A stretch of 50,662 bases of DNA from CAZJFH01 sp964545205 (GCA_964545205.1 CAZJFH010000036.1:1-50662), one strand, 5' to 3'. Shown: positions 1 through 8,308, numbered from the stretch's first letter. Numbers and translations are program-made. Notes: generated by a model not told the origin, from the sequence alone.

Positions 1-32
1 TCGGCTTCGTCACGCGTCCCTCGCTCCTACCA

Positions 33-55
33 CCGGCCCCGCCAGGCCGGTTTTT
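33..55 (+). terminator. Rho-independent terminator at left window edge
   Basis: Six-base-pair stem CCGGCC/GGCCGG with loop CCGCCA, followed directly by five T. It would end transcription of a gene or RNA lying left of the window. The first 30 bases have no recognisable coding or tRNA signature. Confidence 0.6.
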
Positions 56-68
56 CCGGGGTGTCCTA

Positions 69-82
69 TGTACGAACGTACA
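69..82. promoter_or_regulatory. Inverted repeat TGTACG-AA-CGTACA, possible operator
   Basis: Perfect 6-bp arms around a two-base spacer, in the AT-richer leader upstream of the XRE regulator gene. Such dyads are typical binding sites for dimeric HTH regulators. Assigning it to the neighbouring regulator is inference. Confidence 0.35.
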
Positions 83-237
83 AAGACGATAGCGCCATTT
101 CAGCACAAACGCAAGCCGCGCAGTGGCATTTCGGCTGTTTCAGCGCACGCGCCTGATGTCAGGGCTTCAGTCCAGAAGATTTTTGTTTGTTTTCAATTCG
201 TTGTTCGCGGCCGAGAAACTTCCGGCGCCGGAACGCC

Positions 238-276
238 CCGAGGTTTCACCTAATGGGTCGGCCGGTGAAACCTCGG
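238..276. promoter_or_regulatory. 13-bp perfect inverted repeat spanning the XRE start codon
   Basis: Left arm CCGAGGTTTCACC (238-250) and right arm GGTGAAACCTCGG (264-276) are perfect reverse complements. The 13-base spacer holds the ATG at 253. The only Shine-Dalgarno-like bases (GAGG, 240-243) lie in the left arm. It could be an autoregulatory operator or an RNA hairpin that hides the ribosome binding site. Confidence 0.5.
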
Positions 277-696
277 ACCGCATTCGGCGAGAGGCTGATC
301 AAGGCCCGCGGCAATCGCACGCGGGAGGATGTGGCGGCCGAGCTCGGCTGCGCTCCGAGCAGCTTGGGCAATTACGAGCGCGGGCGCACAGAGCCCAGCA
401 TCGAAGTGCTTGAAAGGCTTCGCGCTGTTTTGGGCGTATCGTTGGACTGGTTAATTGCCGGTCCAGCGCATTCTGGGGGTGCCGCGGAGAACAAGACGAA
501 TGCAGAACCGGACCCGGAAGTCTTGCGGGCAGCAATCCAGGCGGTCGACGAGATGCTTGAACAACAGCGATTACAGGCGAGTGCTTCGGACAGAGCAGAC
601 TTGATCTTGTCGGTCTACCGTATCAGGATGGCCGAACGCGCTAGTGAGCGCCATCAGCAGCCATTTTCGGCTGAGAAACGCCGGACAGGATCTTGA
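253..696 (+). CDS. XRE-family HTH transcriptional regulator
   Basis: A 147-residue phage-repressor-like DNA-binding protein. An N-terminal HTH of the Cro/CI type covers about residues 9-70 (AFGERLIKARGNRTREDVAAELG, then SSLGNYERGRTEPSIEVLERL and the usual closing SLDWLIAG). The C-terminal half is a short charged helical tail with no enzyme motif. The start at 253 was chosen because the HTH begins there. An in-frame ATG at 187 would add 22 arginine-rich residues with no domain. The start codon sits inside a 13-bp inverted repeat, which suggests autoregulation. The gene and its two downstream neighbours are less GC-rich than the rest of the window, so acquisition by transfer or a prophage remnant is plausible. 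The target genes cannot be deduced. Confidence 0.8.
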   Translation: MGRPVKPRTAFGERLIKARGNRTREDVAAELGCAPSSLGNYERGRTEPSIEVLERLRAVLGVSLDWLIAGPAHSGGAAENKTNAEPDPEVLRAAIQAVDEMLEQQRLQASASDRADLILSVYRIRMAERASERHQQPFSAEKRRTGS

Positions 697-711
697 TCGC
701 TGGGGGAAACG

Positions 712-1041
712 GTGGACGAGTTGGAGAAGGCACGCCAGATCGTCGCTCGCATCGTCGGCGCCAACGACCGCACGAAGCCCAGAGCCTCGGAAGAGGTGCG
801 CCGTGGAGCTGCTGCCATAGTCGTCAACGGCCCGGTGACGATAACCGTCAGTGTCAATGCTCCGGAGCAGGCGGCGGGCGTCCGCAACGAGACGAGGGGG
901 CACGGCGTCTACTTCACTCCGAGAGCCGTCATCGAACGAATTGTGGAAGAATTGCCGCCGTTCAGCGACTCGCTGCTCGACCCCACCCGCGGAACCAGTG
1001 CTTTTCTCCGCCGATCTCTGACGCATGCAAGCGGTCTATGA
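712..1041 (+). CDS. Small protein of unknown function, downstream of XRE gene
   Basis: A 109-residue protein I do not recognise. It starts at GTG 712 behind a good ribosome binding site (GGGGG at 702-706) and begins 15 bases after the XRE stop, so the two genes are probably co-transcribed. Visible features are a charged N-terminal helix (MDELEKARQIVARIVGAND), a short valine-rich strand pair (AAIVVNGPVTITVSVN) and a C-terminal part with ESLLDPTR-like residues (FSDSLLDPTRGTSAFLRR). It has no signal peptide or membrane segment. Its GC content resembles the XRE gene rather than the core genes to the right, so it belongs to the same accessory patch. Confidence 0.5.
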   Translation: MDELEKARQIVARIVGANDRTKPRASEEVRRGAAAIVVNGPVTITVSVNAPEQAAGVRNETRGHGVYFTPRAVIERIVEELPPFSDSLLDPTRGTSAFLRRSLTHASGL

Positions 1042-1048
1042 GGCGCCT

Positions 1049-1354
1049 ATGAAGAAGCTCGCCCTCGGTCTCTTCCTCGCGTGTCTCGGCGGTGCAGAGA
1101 GCTTCGCCGATCAGCAGAGCGCAATGACGGCGCTCCGAAACGAACCGACCATCAAGGACTTTGCCTGGAAGGGCCCTTCCCTCTGGATTGGCGTGCTCGA
1201 CGACGGTAGCCGGCGAGATGGCTATGCGCAGTACGTGTGTACCCTGCTGGCGGAGCATGGGGTTCGGGACAAGGTGCACGTCCGGATCATGGACGTCGCC
1301 AAGGCCGCAGTTGCCAAGAAGACTGTCGAACTCGGCGACGCCTGGTGTCCCTAA
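1049..1354 (+). CDS. Small exported protein of unknown function
   Basis: A 101-residue protein with a clear Sec signal peptide (MKKLALGLFLACLGGAESFA), so it should be periplasmic. The mature part contains WKGPSLWIGVLDDGSRRDGYAQYVC and ends in a second cysteine (GDAWCP), so the two cysteines could form a disulfide. An in-frame ATG at 1025 was rejected because it would place eight residues before the signal peptide. The stop of the preceding gene (1041) is 7 bases upstream, consistent with one operon with the XRE gene. The family was not recognised. Confidence 0.6.
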   Translation: MKKLALGLFLACLGGAESFADQQSAMTALRNEPTIKDFAWKGPSLWIGVLDDGSRRDGYAQYVCTLLAEHGVRDKVHVRIMDVAKAAVAKKTVELGDAWCP

Positions 1355-1584
1355 GAGACCTTTAAGAGCGAGGGGAGGCGGGTTAGGATCGGGCTGAGAA
1401 GGGGAGGCCGGCGCCGGGGCGCCGCTCCAAGGTCAACTGTCCGGCGGGTCGATTTGCGTGCTCACTCCAGGTTCGACCAGGTCGCCGCCCGCGCAGGCCG
1501 CCGACCCGCCCAACCCAAGGCGCCACGCCACATCCCACGATGTCCCGCCCCATCTCGCCTCATCCCGCCTCCCCTCCAGGAATC

Positions 1585-1740
1585 ACTGTCCCCTTACAGA
1601 GAGGGAGGGGCCCAGCCGCAGGCTGGGAGGGTGAGGGTGATGCCGCCGCCCGTCCAGGCGTCGATACCCCCTCACCCCGGCCCTCTCCCCCGTTGGGGAG
1701 AGGGAGAAACATTCCCTCTCCCGCGAGGGGAGAGGGAGAA
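1585..1740. repeat. REP-like dispersed palindromic repeat cluster
   Basis: The 450-base gap between 1355 and 1802 holds no gene. It contains a GAGGGAGGGGCCC...GGGAGGGTGAGGG unit, followed by the complementary orientation CCCTCACCCCGGCCCTCTCCC and two hairpins of the form CCCTCTCCC...GGGAGAGGG. The same unit recurs at 8177-8308. This is the typical look of intergenic REP/BIME-type elements in high-GC proteobacteria. Confidence 0.7.
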
Positions 1741-1802
1741 ACACGTCCGCCCGCCAACCCAATTCATTCCCCATTCAGCGCCATCCGCTATAATCGCCGA
1801 TT

Positions 1803-2147
1803 ATGAAGGGGATGGTGGTGGCGATGGTACTGGTCGCGTTCGCGGGGCCGGCGCTGGCGCAGACGCAGTATGACGATCACGAGCGCGCCCGCCGGCTGGT
1901 CAAGGCCGGGGAGATCGTGCCGCTCAGCCAGATTCTCGCCATCGTCGAGCAGAACTTCCAGGGCAAGATGCTCGAGGTTCTGCTGCAGAACTGGGACGGG
2001 CGCTGGGTCTACGACGTGCGGCTGCTGACGCCGTCGGGCTGGATCATCGACCTGTTCTACGACGCCAGGACCAAGGAGCTGATCGACACCGCCGGCCTCT
2101 ACGGGCCGAGCGGCAAGGCGATGGAGCCGCCGGTGGGGACCGACTAG
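1803..2147 (+). CDS. PepSY-domain periplasmic protein
   Basis: A 114-residue protein with a signal peptide (MKGMVVAMVLVAFAGPALA). It carries one PepSY-like domain: ARRLVKAGEIVPLSQILAIVEQNFQGKMLEVLLQ, then WVYDVRLLTPSGWIIDLFYDARTKELI. PepSY proteins are small periplasmic domains often encoded beside two-component systems and thought to modulate sensing or proteolysis. The response regulator starts 27 bases downstream, so the three genes probably form an operon. The pairing with a PhoQ-like kinase suggests a role in envelope sensing. This is inference. Confidence 0.8.
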   Translation: MKGMVVAMVLVAFAGPALAQTQYDDHERARRLVKAGEIVPLSQILAIVEQNFQGKMLEVLLQNWDGRWVYDVRLLTPSGWIIDLFYDARTKELIDTAGLYGPSGKAMEPPVGTD

Positions 2148-2174
2148 GCCGCGGGGGCGGCAGGGAGTGGGGGC

Positions 2175-2852
2175 ATGCGCATACTCATCGTCGAGGACGA
2201 GCCGACGCTCGGCGGCCAGCTGGTGGCCGCCGCCGAGGCCGCCGGCTATGCCGTCGACTGGGCGCGCGACGGCGAGGAGGCGCATTTCCTCGGCGACACC
2301 GAGCCCTTCGACGCCGTCGTGCTCGATCTCGGCCTGCCGAAGCTCGACGGGCTGAAGGTGCTGGCGCGCTGGCGCGAGGCCGGCCGCGCCATGCCGGTGC
2401 TGATCCTGACCGCGCGCGACTCGTGGCGCGACAAGGTCGCCGGCCTCGACGCCGGCGCCGACGACTACCTGGCCAAGCCGTTCCGGGTCGAGGAGCTGAT
2501 GGCGCGGCTGCGCTCGCTGATCCGCCGCTCGTCGGGCCACGTCTCGACCGCCATCGCCTGCGGCCCGATCACCCTCGACACCCGCACCAACGCGGTCGCC
2601 GTCGACGGCCGCCCGATCGCCCTGACCGCCCACGAATACCGCGTGCTGGCCTACCTGATGCACCACCAGGGCCGCGCGGTGTCGCGCACCGAGCTGACCG
2701 AGCACATCTACGCCCAGGACTTCGACCGCGATTCCAACACGATCGAGGTCTTCGTCGCCCGGCTGCGGCGCAAGCTCGGCGTCGAGTGCATCCAGACCGT
2801 GCGCGGCTTCGGCTACCAGCTCGACGCGCCGGCGGAAACCGCGGCGCCGTGA
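2175..2852 (+). CDS. OmpR/PhoP-family response regulator
   Basis: A 225-residue two-domain regulator. The receiver domain (1-120) has acidic pocket E7/D8, phospho-acceptor D51 in VLDLGLPKLDG, the T79 switch (LILTAR) and K101 in YLAKPF. The C-terminal winged-helix domain (about 128-220) has the OmpR pattern ALTAHEYRVLAYLMHH ... EVFVARLRRKLG ... IQTVRGFGYQL. It would bind DNA when phosphorylated by the adjacent kinase. The stop codon overlaps the kinase start (TGATG), indicating translational coupling. Closest by eye to PhoP/QseB-type regulators. The regulated genes are unknown, though the upstream PepSY gene is a likely co-member. Confidence 0.9.
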   Translation: MRILIVEDEPTLGGQLVAAAEAAGYAVDWARDGEEAHFLGDTEPFDAVVLDLGLPKLDGLKVLARWREAGRAMPVLILTARDSWRDKVAGLDAGADDYLAKPFRVEELMARLRSLIRRSSGHVSTAIACGPITLDTRTNAVAVDGRPIALTAHEYRVLAYLMHHQGRAVSRTELTEHIYAQDFDRDSNTIEVFVARLRRKLGVECIQTVRGFGYQLDAPAETAAP

Positions 2853-4216
2853 TGAGATCCGGCCGCTCGCTGCATTTCCGGCTGATCGTCGGCGCCGCCG
2901 TGTGGGTGACGACGGCGCTGGGGCTGAGCGGCGTCGTGCTCGACCACCTGTTCCGCGAACACGTCACCGCCAGCTATCAGGCGATGCTGATCACCCAGCT
3001 CGACCAGCTCGCGGCGATGCTCCACCACCGCGCCGACGGCCTGGTCGAGCTGCGCGGCCCCTTGAGCGATCCGCGCTTCACCAAGCCCTATTCCGGCTTG
3101 TACTGGCAGGCCGCCGACGACAAGGGCCGGCCGCTGGTGCGCTCGCGCTCGCTGTGGGACAGCGAGCTGCCGCTCAGCCCCGACCGCCTCGGCGTCAACG
3201 AGATCCACCGCCACGTCGTGGACGGCCCCGACAACCAGCGCCTGGTCGCCGTCGAGCGCATGATCTCGGTGCCGGGGTCGCTGACCCGGCTGCGGGTGGC
3301 GGTGGCCGGCGACCTCGCCGCCACGGCGCCGCTGGTCGACGCCTTCACCCGCACGCTGGTGCTGTCGCTGGGCATCATCGCCCTGGGGCTGATCGCCGCG
3401 GCGGCGGTGCAGGTGCATGTCGGACTGCGGCCGCTGCGCAACGTGCAGCAGGCGCTGGCGCGCATCCGCGGCGGCACCGCGACCCGCATGGAGGGTGCGC
3501 ATCCGCGCGAGGTCGCGCCGCTGGTCACCGAGCTCAACGCCCTGCTCGACCATTTCGACGGCGCCCTGACCCGCGCCAGGACCCAGGCCGGCCAGCTCGC
3601 CCACGGCCTCAAGACGCCGCTGGCGATCCTGGCCAACGAGGCCGACGCCATGGCCCGGTCCGGCGACGCCGAGCGCGCCGCGGCGCTGTCGGCGCAGATC
3701 GAGGCGATGCGCCGCCAGATCGACCACCACCTCGCCCGCGTCCGCGTCGCCGCCGCCTACGCCCTGCCCGGCGTGCGCTGCGCCGTGGCCCCGGCCGCCG
3801 AGGCGATCGGCCGCACGCTGGAGCGCCTGTACGGCGAGCGCGGGCTGAAGATCGGCGTTTCGATGTCGCCGCGCCTGGCCTTCGCCGGCGACGCCCAGGA
3901 CCTCGAGGAGGTGCTGGGCAATCTGGTCGACAACGCCTGCAAATGGGCGACCAGCCGCGTCGAGGTGACGGCGCGGCGCCAGGACGGCATGCTGGTGATC
4001 GCGGTCGACGACGACGGCCCCGGCGTGCCCGAGGGCATGGCCGAGATGGCGTTCGAGCCCGGCGCGCGCTTCGACGAGACCAAGCCGGGCAGCGGCCTCG
4101 GCCTGCCGATCGTGCGCGACATCGTCACCCTGTACCGCGGCGGCATCGCCCTGGCGCGCTCGCCGCTGGGCGGGCTGCGGGTCGAGGTGCGGCTGCCCGC
4201 GGCCGCCGAGGCCTAG
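2852..4216 (+). CDS. PhoQ-like sensor histidine kinase
   Basis: A 454-residue membrane kinase. TM1 lies at about residues 10-30, a periplasmic sensor domain at about 35-165, TM2 at about 166-190, then a HAMP-like linker. The dimerisation helix has H251 in AHGLKTPLAIL. The ATPase domain has N box LGNLVDNACKWA, G1 VDDDGPGVP and G2 GSGLGLPIV. The short sensor domain and the HGLKTPLA box match the PhoQ subgroup, which responds to cations, antimicrobial peptides or envelope stress. The ligand here is not predictable. The ATG at 2852 overlaps the regulator stop. The next gene begins 4 bases after the stop, so the operon probably continues. Confidence 0.9.
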   Translation: MRSGRSLHFRLIVGAAVWVTTALGLSGVVLDHLFREHVTASYQAMLITQLDQLAAMLHHRADGLVELRGPLSDPRFTKPYSGLYWQAADDKGRPLVRSRSLWDSELPLSPDRLGVNEIHRHVVDGPDNQRLVAVERMISVPGSLTRLRVAVAGDLAATAPLVDAFTRTLVLSLGIIALGLIAAAAVQVHVGLRPLRNVQQALARIRGGTATRMEGAHPREVAPLVTELNALLDHFDGALTRARTQAGQLAHGLKTPLAILANEADAMARSGDAERAAALSAQIEAMRRQIDHHLARVRVAAAYALPGVRCAVAPAAEAIGRTLERLYGERGLKIGVSMSPRLAFAGDAQDLEEVLGNLVDNACKWATSRVEVTARRQDGMLVIAVDDDGPGVPEGMAEMAFEPGARFDETKPGSGLGLPIVRDIVTLYRGGIALARSPLGGLRVEVRLPAAAEA

Positions 4217-4219
4217 CGG

Positions 4220-6085
4220 ATGTCCGTCGATCTTCCGTTCCCGCCGTTCTTCAGCCTGCTGATCCTGCTGCTGCCCGGCGTGTGGCGCCTGGGGCTGTGG
4301 CTGGCCGCCCAAGCCGCGCCGGAGGCGGCGCGGCTGCTGGCGCCGGCCCTGGGTCTCGCCGCCGGCCTGCTCGCGGTGCATCTGGCGTCGGGCGTGTTCG
4401 GCTTCCATGCCGGGCTGGCGGTCGGCCTGGCCGCCGCCGGCCTGCCCGGCTACGTGCTGTGGCGCCGCGCGGCGCCGCCGGCGCGGCGGCCGTTGCCGCG
4501 CGGGCTGGTCCTGGTGGCGGCGCTCGGCACCGTCGCGATCCTGCCGGCGGTGGCGGGATGGGACTTCTTCGACAAGTTCCCGTTCGGCACCGGCCATTTC
4601 TCGCTGCCGGCCCAGATCCTCAACGGCATCTATCCGCCGCGCGAGCTGTCCTTCCCCGAATACCCGGTGCGCTATCATCTCGGATTCGACCTGCTGGCCG
4701 CCGTGGCGGCGGCGCTGACGCGGCTGCGGCTCGACCTCGTCGTCGACGGGCTGACGCTGGCGCTGTGGGCCTATGCGCTGGTGCTGTTCGGCGTCGCGGC
4801 GGCGCGCCTGATCGGGCCGGCGGCGGCGGTGCCGGGGGCGCTGATCGGCGGCTTCATCGGCCGCTTTCCGCTGTTCGCGCCCGGCGAGCACCTGACCAAC
4901 CAGATGCTGGGACAGGTGCATGTCGGCGGCGAGGGGCTGCGCCACCTGCTCAATCCGCCGATCCCGGCCTACCTGTTCCAGCATGCCTGGACGCTGGGAC
5001 TGCCGCTGTTCCTGGCCGCCGTCGTGCTCGCCGCCACCGTGGAGACGGCGCCGCGGCGGCCGCCGGCGGCCGTGGCGCTGGCGCTGGCGCTGCTGGCGCT
5101 GGCGCTGGCCAACACGGTGCTGTTCCTGTGCTTCGCCGGCGCCCTGGCGGGGGCGGCGGCCTGGGCGCTGGCGCGGCGGCGGCCGGCGGCGGCCACGGCG
5201 GGCGCGGTGCTGCTGTGCGCCGCGGCGCTGCCGCTGCTCGGCGGCATGCTGCCGCTGGTGGCGCGCGAGCTCGGCGCCGTCGCCACCGCCGAGGCCGGCG
5301 GCCTGCGCTGGGCCGAGGGCGGCAAGGCCGGCGACTGGGGCGCCAGCCTGGCCTGGAACGCACTGACCTTCGGCCTGGCGCTGCCGCTCGGGCTGGTCGG
5401 GCTCGGGCTGCTGCGCCATCTGCGGGCGGCCTTCGTGCTGCTGTTCGCCGGCAGCTTCGCCATCCTCAACGGCGTCGAGTTCGTCCGCTCGTGGGACATC
5501 GTCAAGTTCGGCGCCGTTGCTGCGCTGGCGCTGGCCTTCGGCACCGCCGCGGTGGTGACGCGGCTGTGGACGCGCCCACGCCTGCCGGCGCGGGCGGCGG
5601 CCGTGCTGTCGCTGGTCGCGGTGACCGCCGGCGGCGCCGCGTTCCTGCTGCCGTTCTGGCTCGACCGGCCCGACATTCCGCCCGACCCCTACATGCCGGC
5701 GGCGGCGCGGCTGCAGGCCTTCGCGGCCAGCCCGGCCGAGCGGCGGGCGGTCGGCTGGCTGCGCCGGCGGGTGGCGGCCGGCGAGGCGGTGTTCTGCCCC
5801 GAGCGGCTGCGCGCCACCTGCAGCCAGGGCGGCGGCCTGCCGGAATGGCACGTCTTCGACTTCTTTCCCCACCACATGGGGGTGCCGCGCGCCGCCATCG
5901 AACGCCGGCTGGCGCGCCAGCAGCGGCCGCCCGACCCGCAAGCCCTGCGCGAGGCCGGCGTCGGCTGGGCGGTGATCCCCGACGAGCCGCGATGGCAGGC
6001 GCTCGCCGGCGACTGGGCGGCGCAAGGCGCGGCGCGGCGCGCAGCCGAGTTCGGCGGCGTCGCCGTCTACCGCGTCCTGCCCTGA
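4220..6085 (+). CDS. Polytopic membrane protein, possible GT-C-type glycosyltransferase
   Basis: A 621-residue protein with about 12-14 hydrophobic segments and a soluble C-terminal tail of about 120 residues. The loop at about 110-160 contains FPFGTGHFSLPAQILNGIYP and FPEYPVRYHLGFDLL. An acidic/aromatic first loop and a Y-H-L-G-F motif resemble uncharacterised GT-C membrane glycosyltransferases, but the diagnostic DD/DE motif of family 39 was not found. The tail (PAERRAVGWLRRRV ... FDFFPHHMGV) looks like the extracytoplasmic end seen in such proteins. It begins 4 bases after the kinase stop and ends 6 bases from the converging pfp gene. A role in envelope glycan or lipid modification controlled by the PhoPQ-like pair is inference. 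Confidence 0.6.
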   Translation: MSVDLPFPPFFSLLILLLPGVWRLGLWLAAQAAPEAARLLAPALGLAAGLLAVHLASGVFGFHAGLAVGLAAAGLPGYVLWRRAAPPARRPLPRGLVLVAALGTVAILPAVAGWDFFDKFPFGTGHFSLPAQILNGIYPPRELSFPEYPVRYHLGFDLLAAVAAALTRLRLDLVVDGLTLALWAYALVLFGVAAARLIGPAAAVPGALIGGFIGRFPLFAPGEHLTNQMLGQVHVGGEGLRHLLNPPIPAYLFQHAWTLGLPLFLAAVVLAATVETAPRRPPAAVALALALLALALANTVLFLCFAGALAGAAAWALARRRPAAATAGAVLLCAAALPLLGGMLPLVARELGAVATAEAGGLRWAEGGKAGDWGASLAWNALTFGLALPLGLVGLGLLRHLRAAFVLLFAGSFAILNGVEFVRSWDIVKFGAVAALALAFGTAAVVTRLWTRPRLPARAAAVLSLVAVTAGGAAFLLPFWLDRPDIPPDPYMPAAARLQAFAASPAERRAVGWLRRRVAAGEAVFCPERLRATCSQGGGLPEWHVFDFFPHHMGVPRAAIERRLARQQRPPDPQALREAGVGWAVIPDEPRWQALAGDWAAQGAARRAAEFGGVAVYRVLP

Positions 6086-6091
6086 GCGGCG

Positions 6092-7306
6092 CTACTTGTT
6101 CAGGATCTTCGGCACCGGATTCTGCCGCAGCCGGTAGGCGTCGGGCATGCCGCGGCCGAGCAGCGGGCGCAGATACATGCGGAAGGCGTCGGTGACGTCG
6201 GTGCCCGACGGCGAGATGAAGTGGTCCTCCATCACCCGGGTCTTGCCGGCGACCGCTCCCAGCGGCATCAGCTTGTAGTCGACCGAGTAGAAGCCGGTGC
6301 GCTCGATCACCACCGAACCGTCCTCGCCGCCCCACATCGCGAACTGGACCGCCTTCTCGCCGACCTCGCGCGCCTCGCGCTGGTCGACGTCGGAGACGCA
6401 GCCGACGAACGAGCGCTGCAGGTAGCCGAAGGTGTCGCCGCGCACCCGCTTGATGCCCAGCTTGTCCTTGATCTCCTGGCACAGCAGGTCGGCCAGGGCG
6501 CCGGTGCCCGAGAGCTGCACGTTGCCATGGGCGTCGCGCTCGACCTCCTTGGCCAGCTTGGTCACGATGGGCTCGCCCGATTCGTCGTGGACGCCTTCCG
6601 AGCAGGCGATGACGCAGCGGCCGTGCTTGTCCATCGTCGCCTTCACGTCCGACAGGAAGGACTCGACCTTGAAGGTGCGCTCGGGCAGGTAGATCAGGTG
6701 CGGGCCGTCGTCGGGGAACTTCTTGCCCAAGGCCGAGGCCGCGGTCAGGAACCCGGCATGGCGGCCCATGACGATGCCGAGATAGACGCCGGGCAGCGCC
6801 CAGTTGTCGAGATTGGCGCCCATGAACGCCTGGGCGACGAAGCGCGCCGCCGACGGAAAGCCCGGCGTGTGGTCGTTGTGCACCAGGTCGTTGTCGATCG
6901 TCTTGGGGATGTGGATGCAGCGGATCGGGTATCCGGCCTTGCGCGCCTCCTCCGAGACGATGCGCACCGTGTCCGACGAGTCGTTGCCGCCGATGTAGAA
7001 GAAATAGCGGATCTCGTGCGCCTGCAGGACCTTGAAGATTTCCTGGCAGTATTTCAGGTCCGGCTTGTCGCGCGTCGAGCCGAGCGCCGAGGACGGGGTC
7101 TCGGCGACCTGTTCGAGATTGTGCGTCGTCTCCTGGGTCAGATCCAGGAACTCCTCGTCGACGATGCCGCGCACGCCGTGGAAGGCGCCGTACACCAGGT
7201 CGACGTTGCGGAATTTGCGCGATTCGAGGACCGCCCCGACCATCGACTGGTTGATCACGGCGGTCGGGCCGCCTCCCTGTGCGACCAGCACCTTGCCTTG
7301 CAGCAT
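6092..7306 (-). CDS. pfp: Pyrophosphate-dependent 6-phosphofructokinase
   Basis: A 404-residue enzyme that phosphorylates fructose 6-phosphate, reversibly with PPi as donor. It has the PFK fold motifs GGGPTAVINQS, YIGGNDSSDT, HIPKTIDNDL (catalytic Asp) and VMGRHAGFL. In E. coli ATP-PFK the two donor-determining positions are Gly (GGDGS and PGTID). Here they are Asp (GGND) and Lys (PKTID), the established signature of PPi-dependent enzymes. The start at 7306 was chosen for a good ribosome binding site (GAGGAG, 8 bases upstream). An in-frame ATG nine codons further upstream lacks one. The gene converges with the membrane protein gene. A PPi-PFK lets glycolysis and gluconeogenesis share one step. 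Confidence 0.9.
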   Translation of the reverse strand: MLQGKVLVAQGGGPTAVINQSMVGAVLESRKFRNVDLVYGAFHGVRGIVDEEFLDLTQETTHNLEQVAETPSSALGSTRDKPDLKYCQEIFKVLQAHEIRYFFYIGGNDSSDTVRIVSEEARKAGYPIRCIHIPKTIDNDLVHNDHTPGFPSAARFVAQAFMGANLDNWALPGVYLGIVMGRHAGFLTAASALGKKFPDDGPHLIYLPERTFKVESFLSDVKATMDKHGRCVIACSEGVHDESGEPIVTKLAKEVERDAHGNVQLSGTGALADLLCQEIKDKLGIKRVRGDTFGYLQRSFVGCVSDVDQREAREVGEKAVQFAMWGGEDGSVVIERTGFYSVDYKLMPLGAVAGKTRVMEDHFISPSGTDVTDAFRMYLRPLLGRGMPDAYRLRQNPVPKILNK

Positions 7307-7550
7307 CCTTGCGTCTCCTCTTCGGGCCTTCATGCAGGCGAACGCGCCGGCGGGCGGCTGCCCCCGGCGCCTGTCGACCATTATGGCGCAATATCCCGCG
7401 ATGTCCTTTCCCCTATGGAGTGGGGCGCCGCTGGACTTTCGGGTATGGGCCGGGGAACGGAAGTCGGGGGCCCGGCGCATGAGCGGAGGTGGACCCGGCG
7501 CCCGCGGTGCAGTATATTGGGAGCAATTCGCAGCGGAGACGCCAAGCCAG

Positions 7551-8087
7551 ATGTTCGCCGACAACACACTGACGCCGAAGGAAGCCGTCCGCCTGTGCGC
7601 GCTCGGCCTCGTCGCCGGCGAGCCGATGCGCTACAGCGCGCTGGCCGGGTCGGTGCGGCACTTCATCAGCCGAATCGTCGGGCCGTCGCTGGACCTGCTC
7701 GGCCTGTCGGTCGAGCTGCTGAAATACGAGGGCCTGGTCGAGCCGGTCGAGGGCGAGGGCATGGAGGACGACGCCGTCCTGGCCATCACCGAGGCCGGCC
7801 GCAAGGAGCTGCGGACGCTGCTGACCGCGCGCCTGCGCCCGGGCAGCGACCTGTCGAAGCTGATCATCGCCCTCAAGTTCCGCTTCCTGCACCTGCTGGA
7901 GCCGGCGCAGCAGCGGGCGCAGATCGACATGCTGATCGACGCCGTCGAGAGCGAGCTCGCGCGACTGCTCGACCTGCGCCAGCACCACGCCGACGATCCG
8001 GGCCTGCTGATCGCCTGGCTCGACCACGACATCGAGCTGCTCGAAGGCCGCCTGGCCTGGCTCGAGGGTCTCGGGCGCAAGCTTTAG
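7551..8087 (+). CDS. PadR-like winged-helix regulator
   Basis: A 178-residue cytosolic protein. The N-terminal part (TPKEAVRLCALGLVAGEPMRYSALAGSVRHF, then SLDLLGLSVELLKYEGLVEPVE and AVLAITEAGRKELRTLLTARL) has the layout of a PadR-type winged helix: helix, recognition helix, beta wing, then ITEAGRKEL. The C-terminal half is a long amphipathic helical region ending LDHDIELLEGRLAWLEGL, as in the PadR/VirR dimerisation domain. The start at 7551 was chosen by domain extent, and an in-frame ATG at 7479 would add 24 low-complexity residues. The AT-rich bases at about 7511-7530 could hold its promoter. It is transcribed away from pfp. Targets are unknown. Confidence 0.65.
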   Translation: MFADNTLTPKEAVRLCALGLVAGEPMRYSALAGSVRHFISRIVGPSLDLLGLSVELLKYEGLVEPVEGEGMEDDAVLAITEAGRKELRTLLTARLRPGSDLSKLIIALKFRFLHLLEPAQQRAQIDMLIDAVESELARLLDLRQHHADDPGLLIAWLDHDIELLEGRLAWLEGLGRKL

Positions 8088-8176
8088 AACTCGCCCGACC
8101 TGCCCCGGCAGCGCCGCGGAATCGGGACCCCATCCCCAAAAGGGTTCATCGCGGATTAGCGGGCAAGCGCAACTGA

Positions 8177-8308
8177 CCCTCTCCCGCCTGCGGGAGAGGG
8201 AGGGGCCCGGCCGGTAGGCCGGGAGGGTGAGGGCGGCGCTCCAGCGCCCGTTTGGCGCTCAGGCGCGGCCCCCACCCCGGCCCTCCCCCGCAAGCGGGGG
8301 AGGGAGCA
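8177..8308. repeat. REP-like dispersed palindromic repeat cluster
   Basis: Fills most of the gap between the PadR-like gene and grxD. It contains hairpin CCCTCTCCCGCCTGCGGGAGAGGG-type arms, the GGGAGGGGCCCGGCC...GGCCGGGAGGGTGAGGG unit and the inverted partner CCCACCCCGGCCCTCCCC. The same family as the cluster at 1585-1740. Confidence 0.7.

Noticed and set aside
1..32. tRNA or CDS end at the left edge
   Set aside because: A terminator follows, but 30 bases show neither a TTCGA T-loop with matching stems nor a convincing frame.
2813..6025. 1070-residue open frame on the minus strand
   Set aside because: Antisense shadow of the kinase and membrane-protein genes in very GC-rich DNA. It is low-complexity Arg/Gln/Gly/Pro sequence with no domain.
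2902..6195. 1097-residue plus-strand frame
   Set aside because: Out-of-frame shadow of the same two genes, rich in Arg/Ala/Gly repeats.
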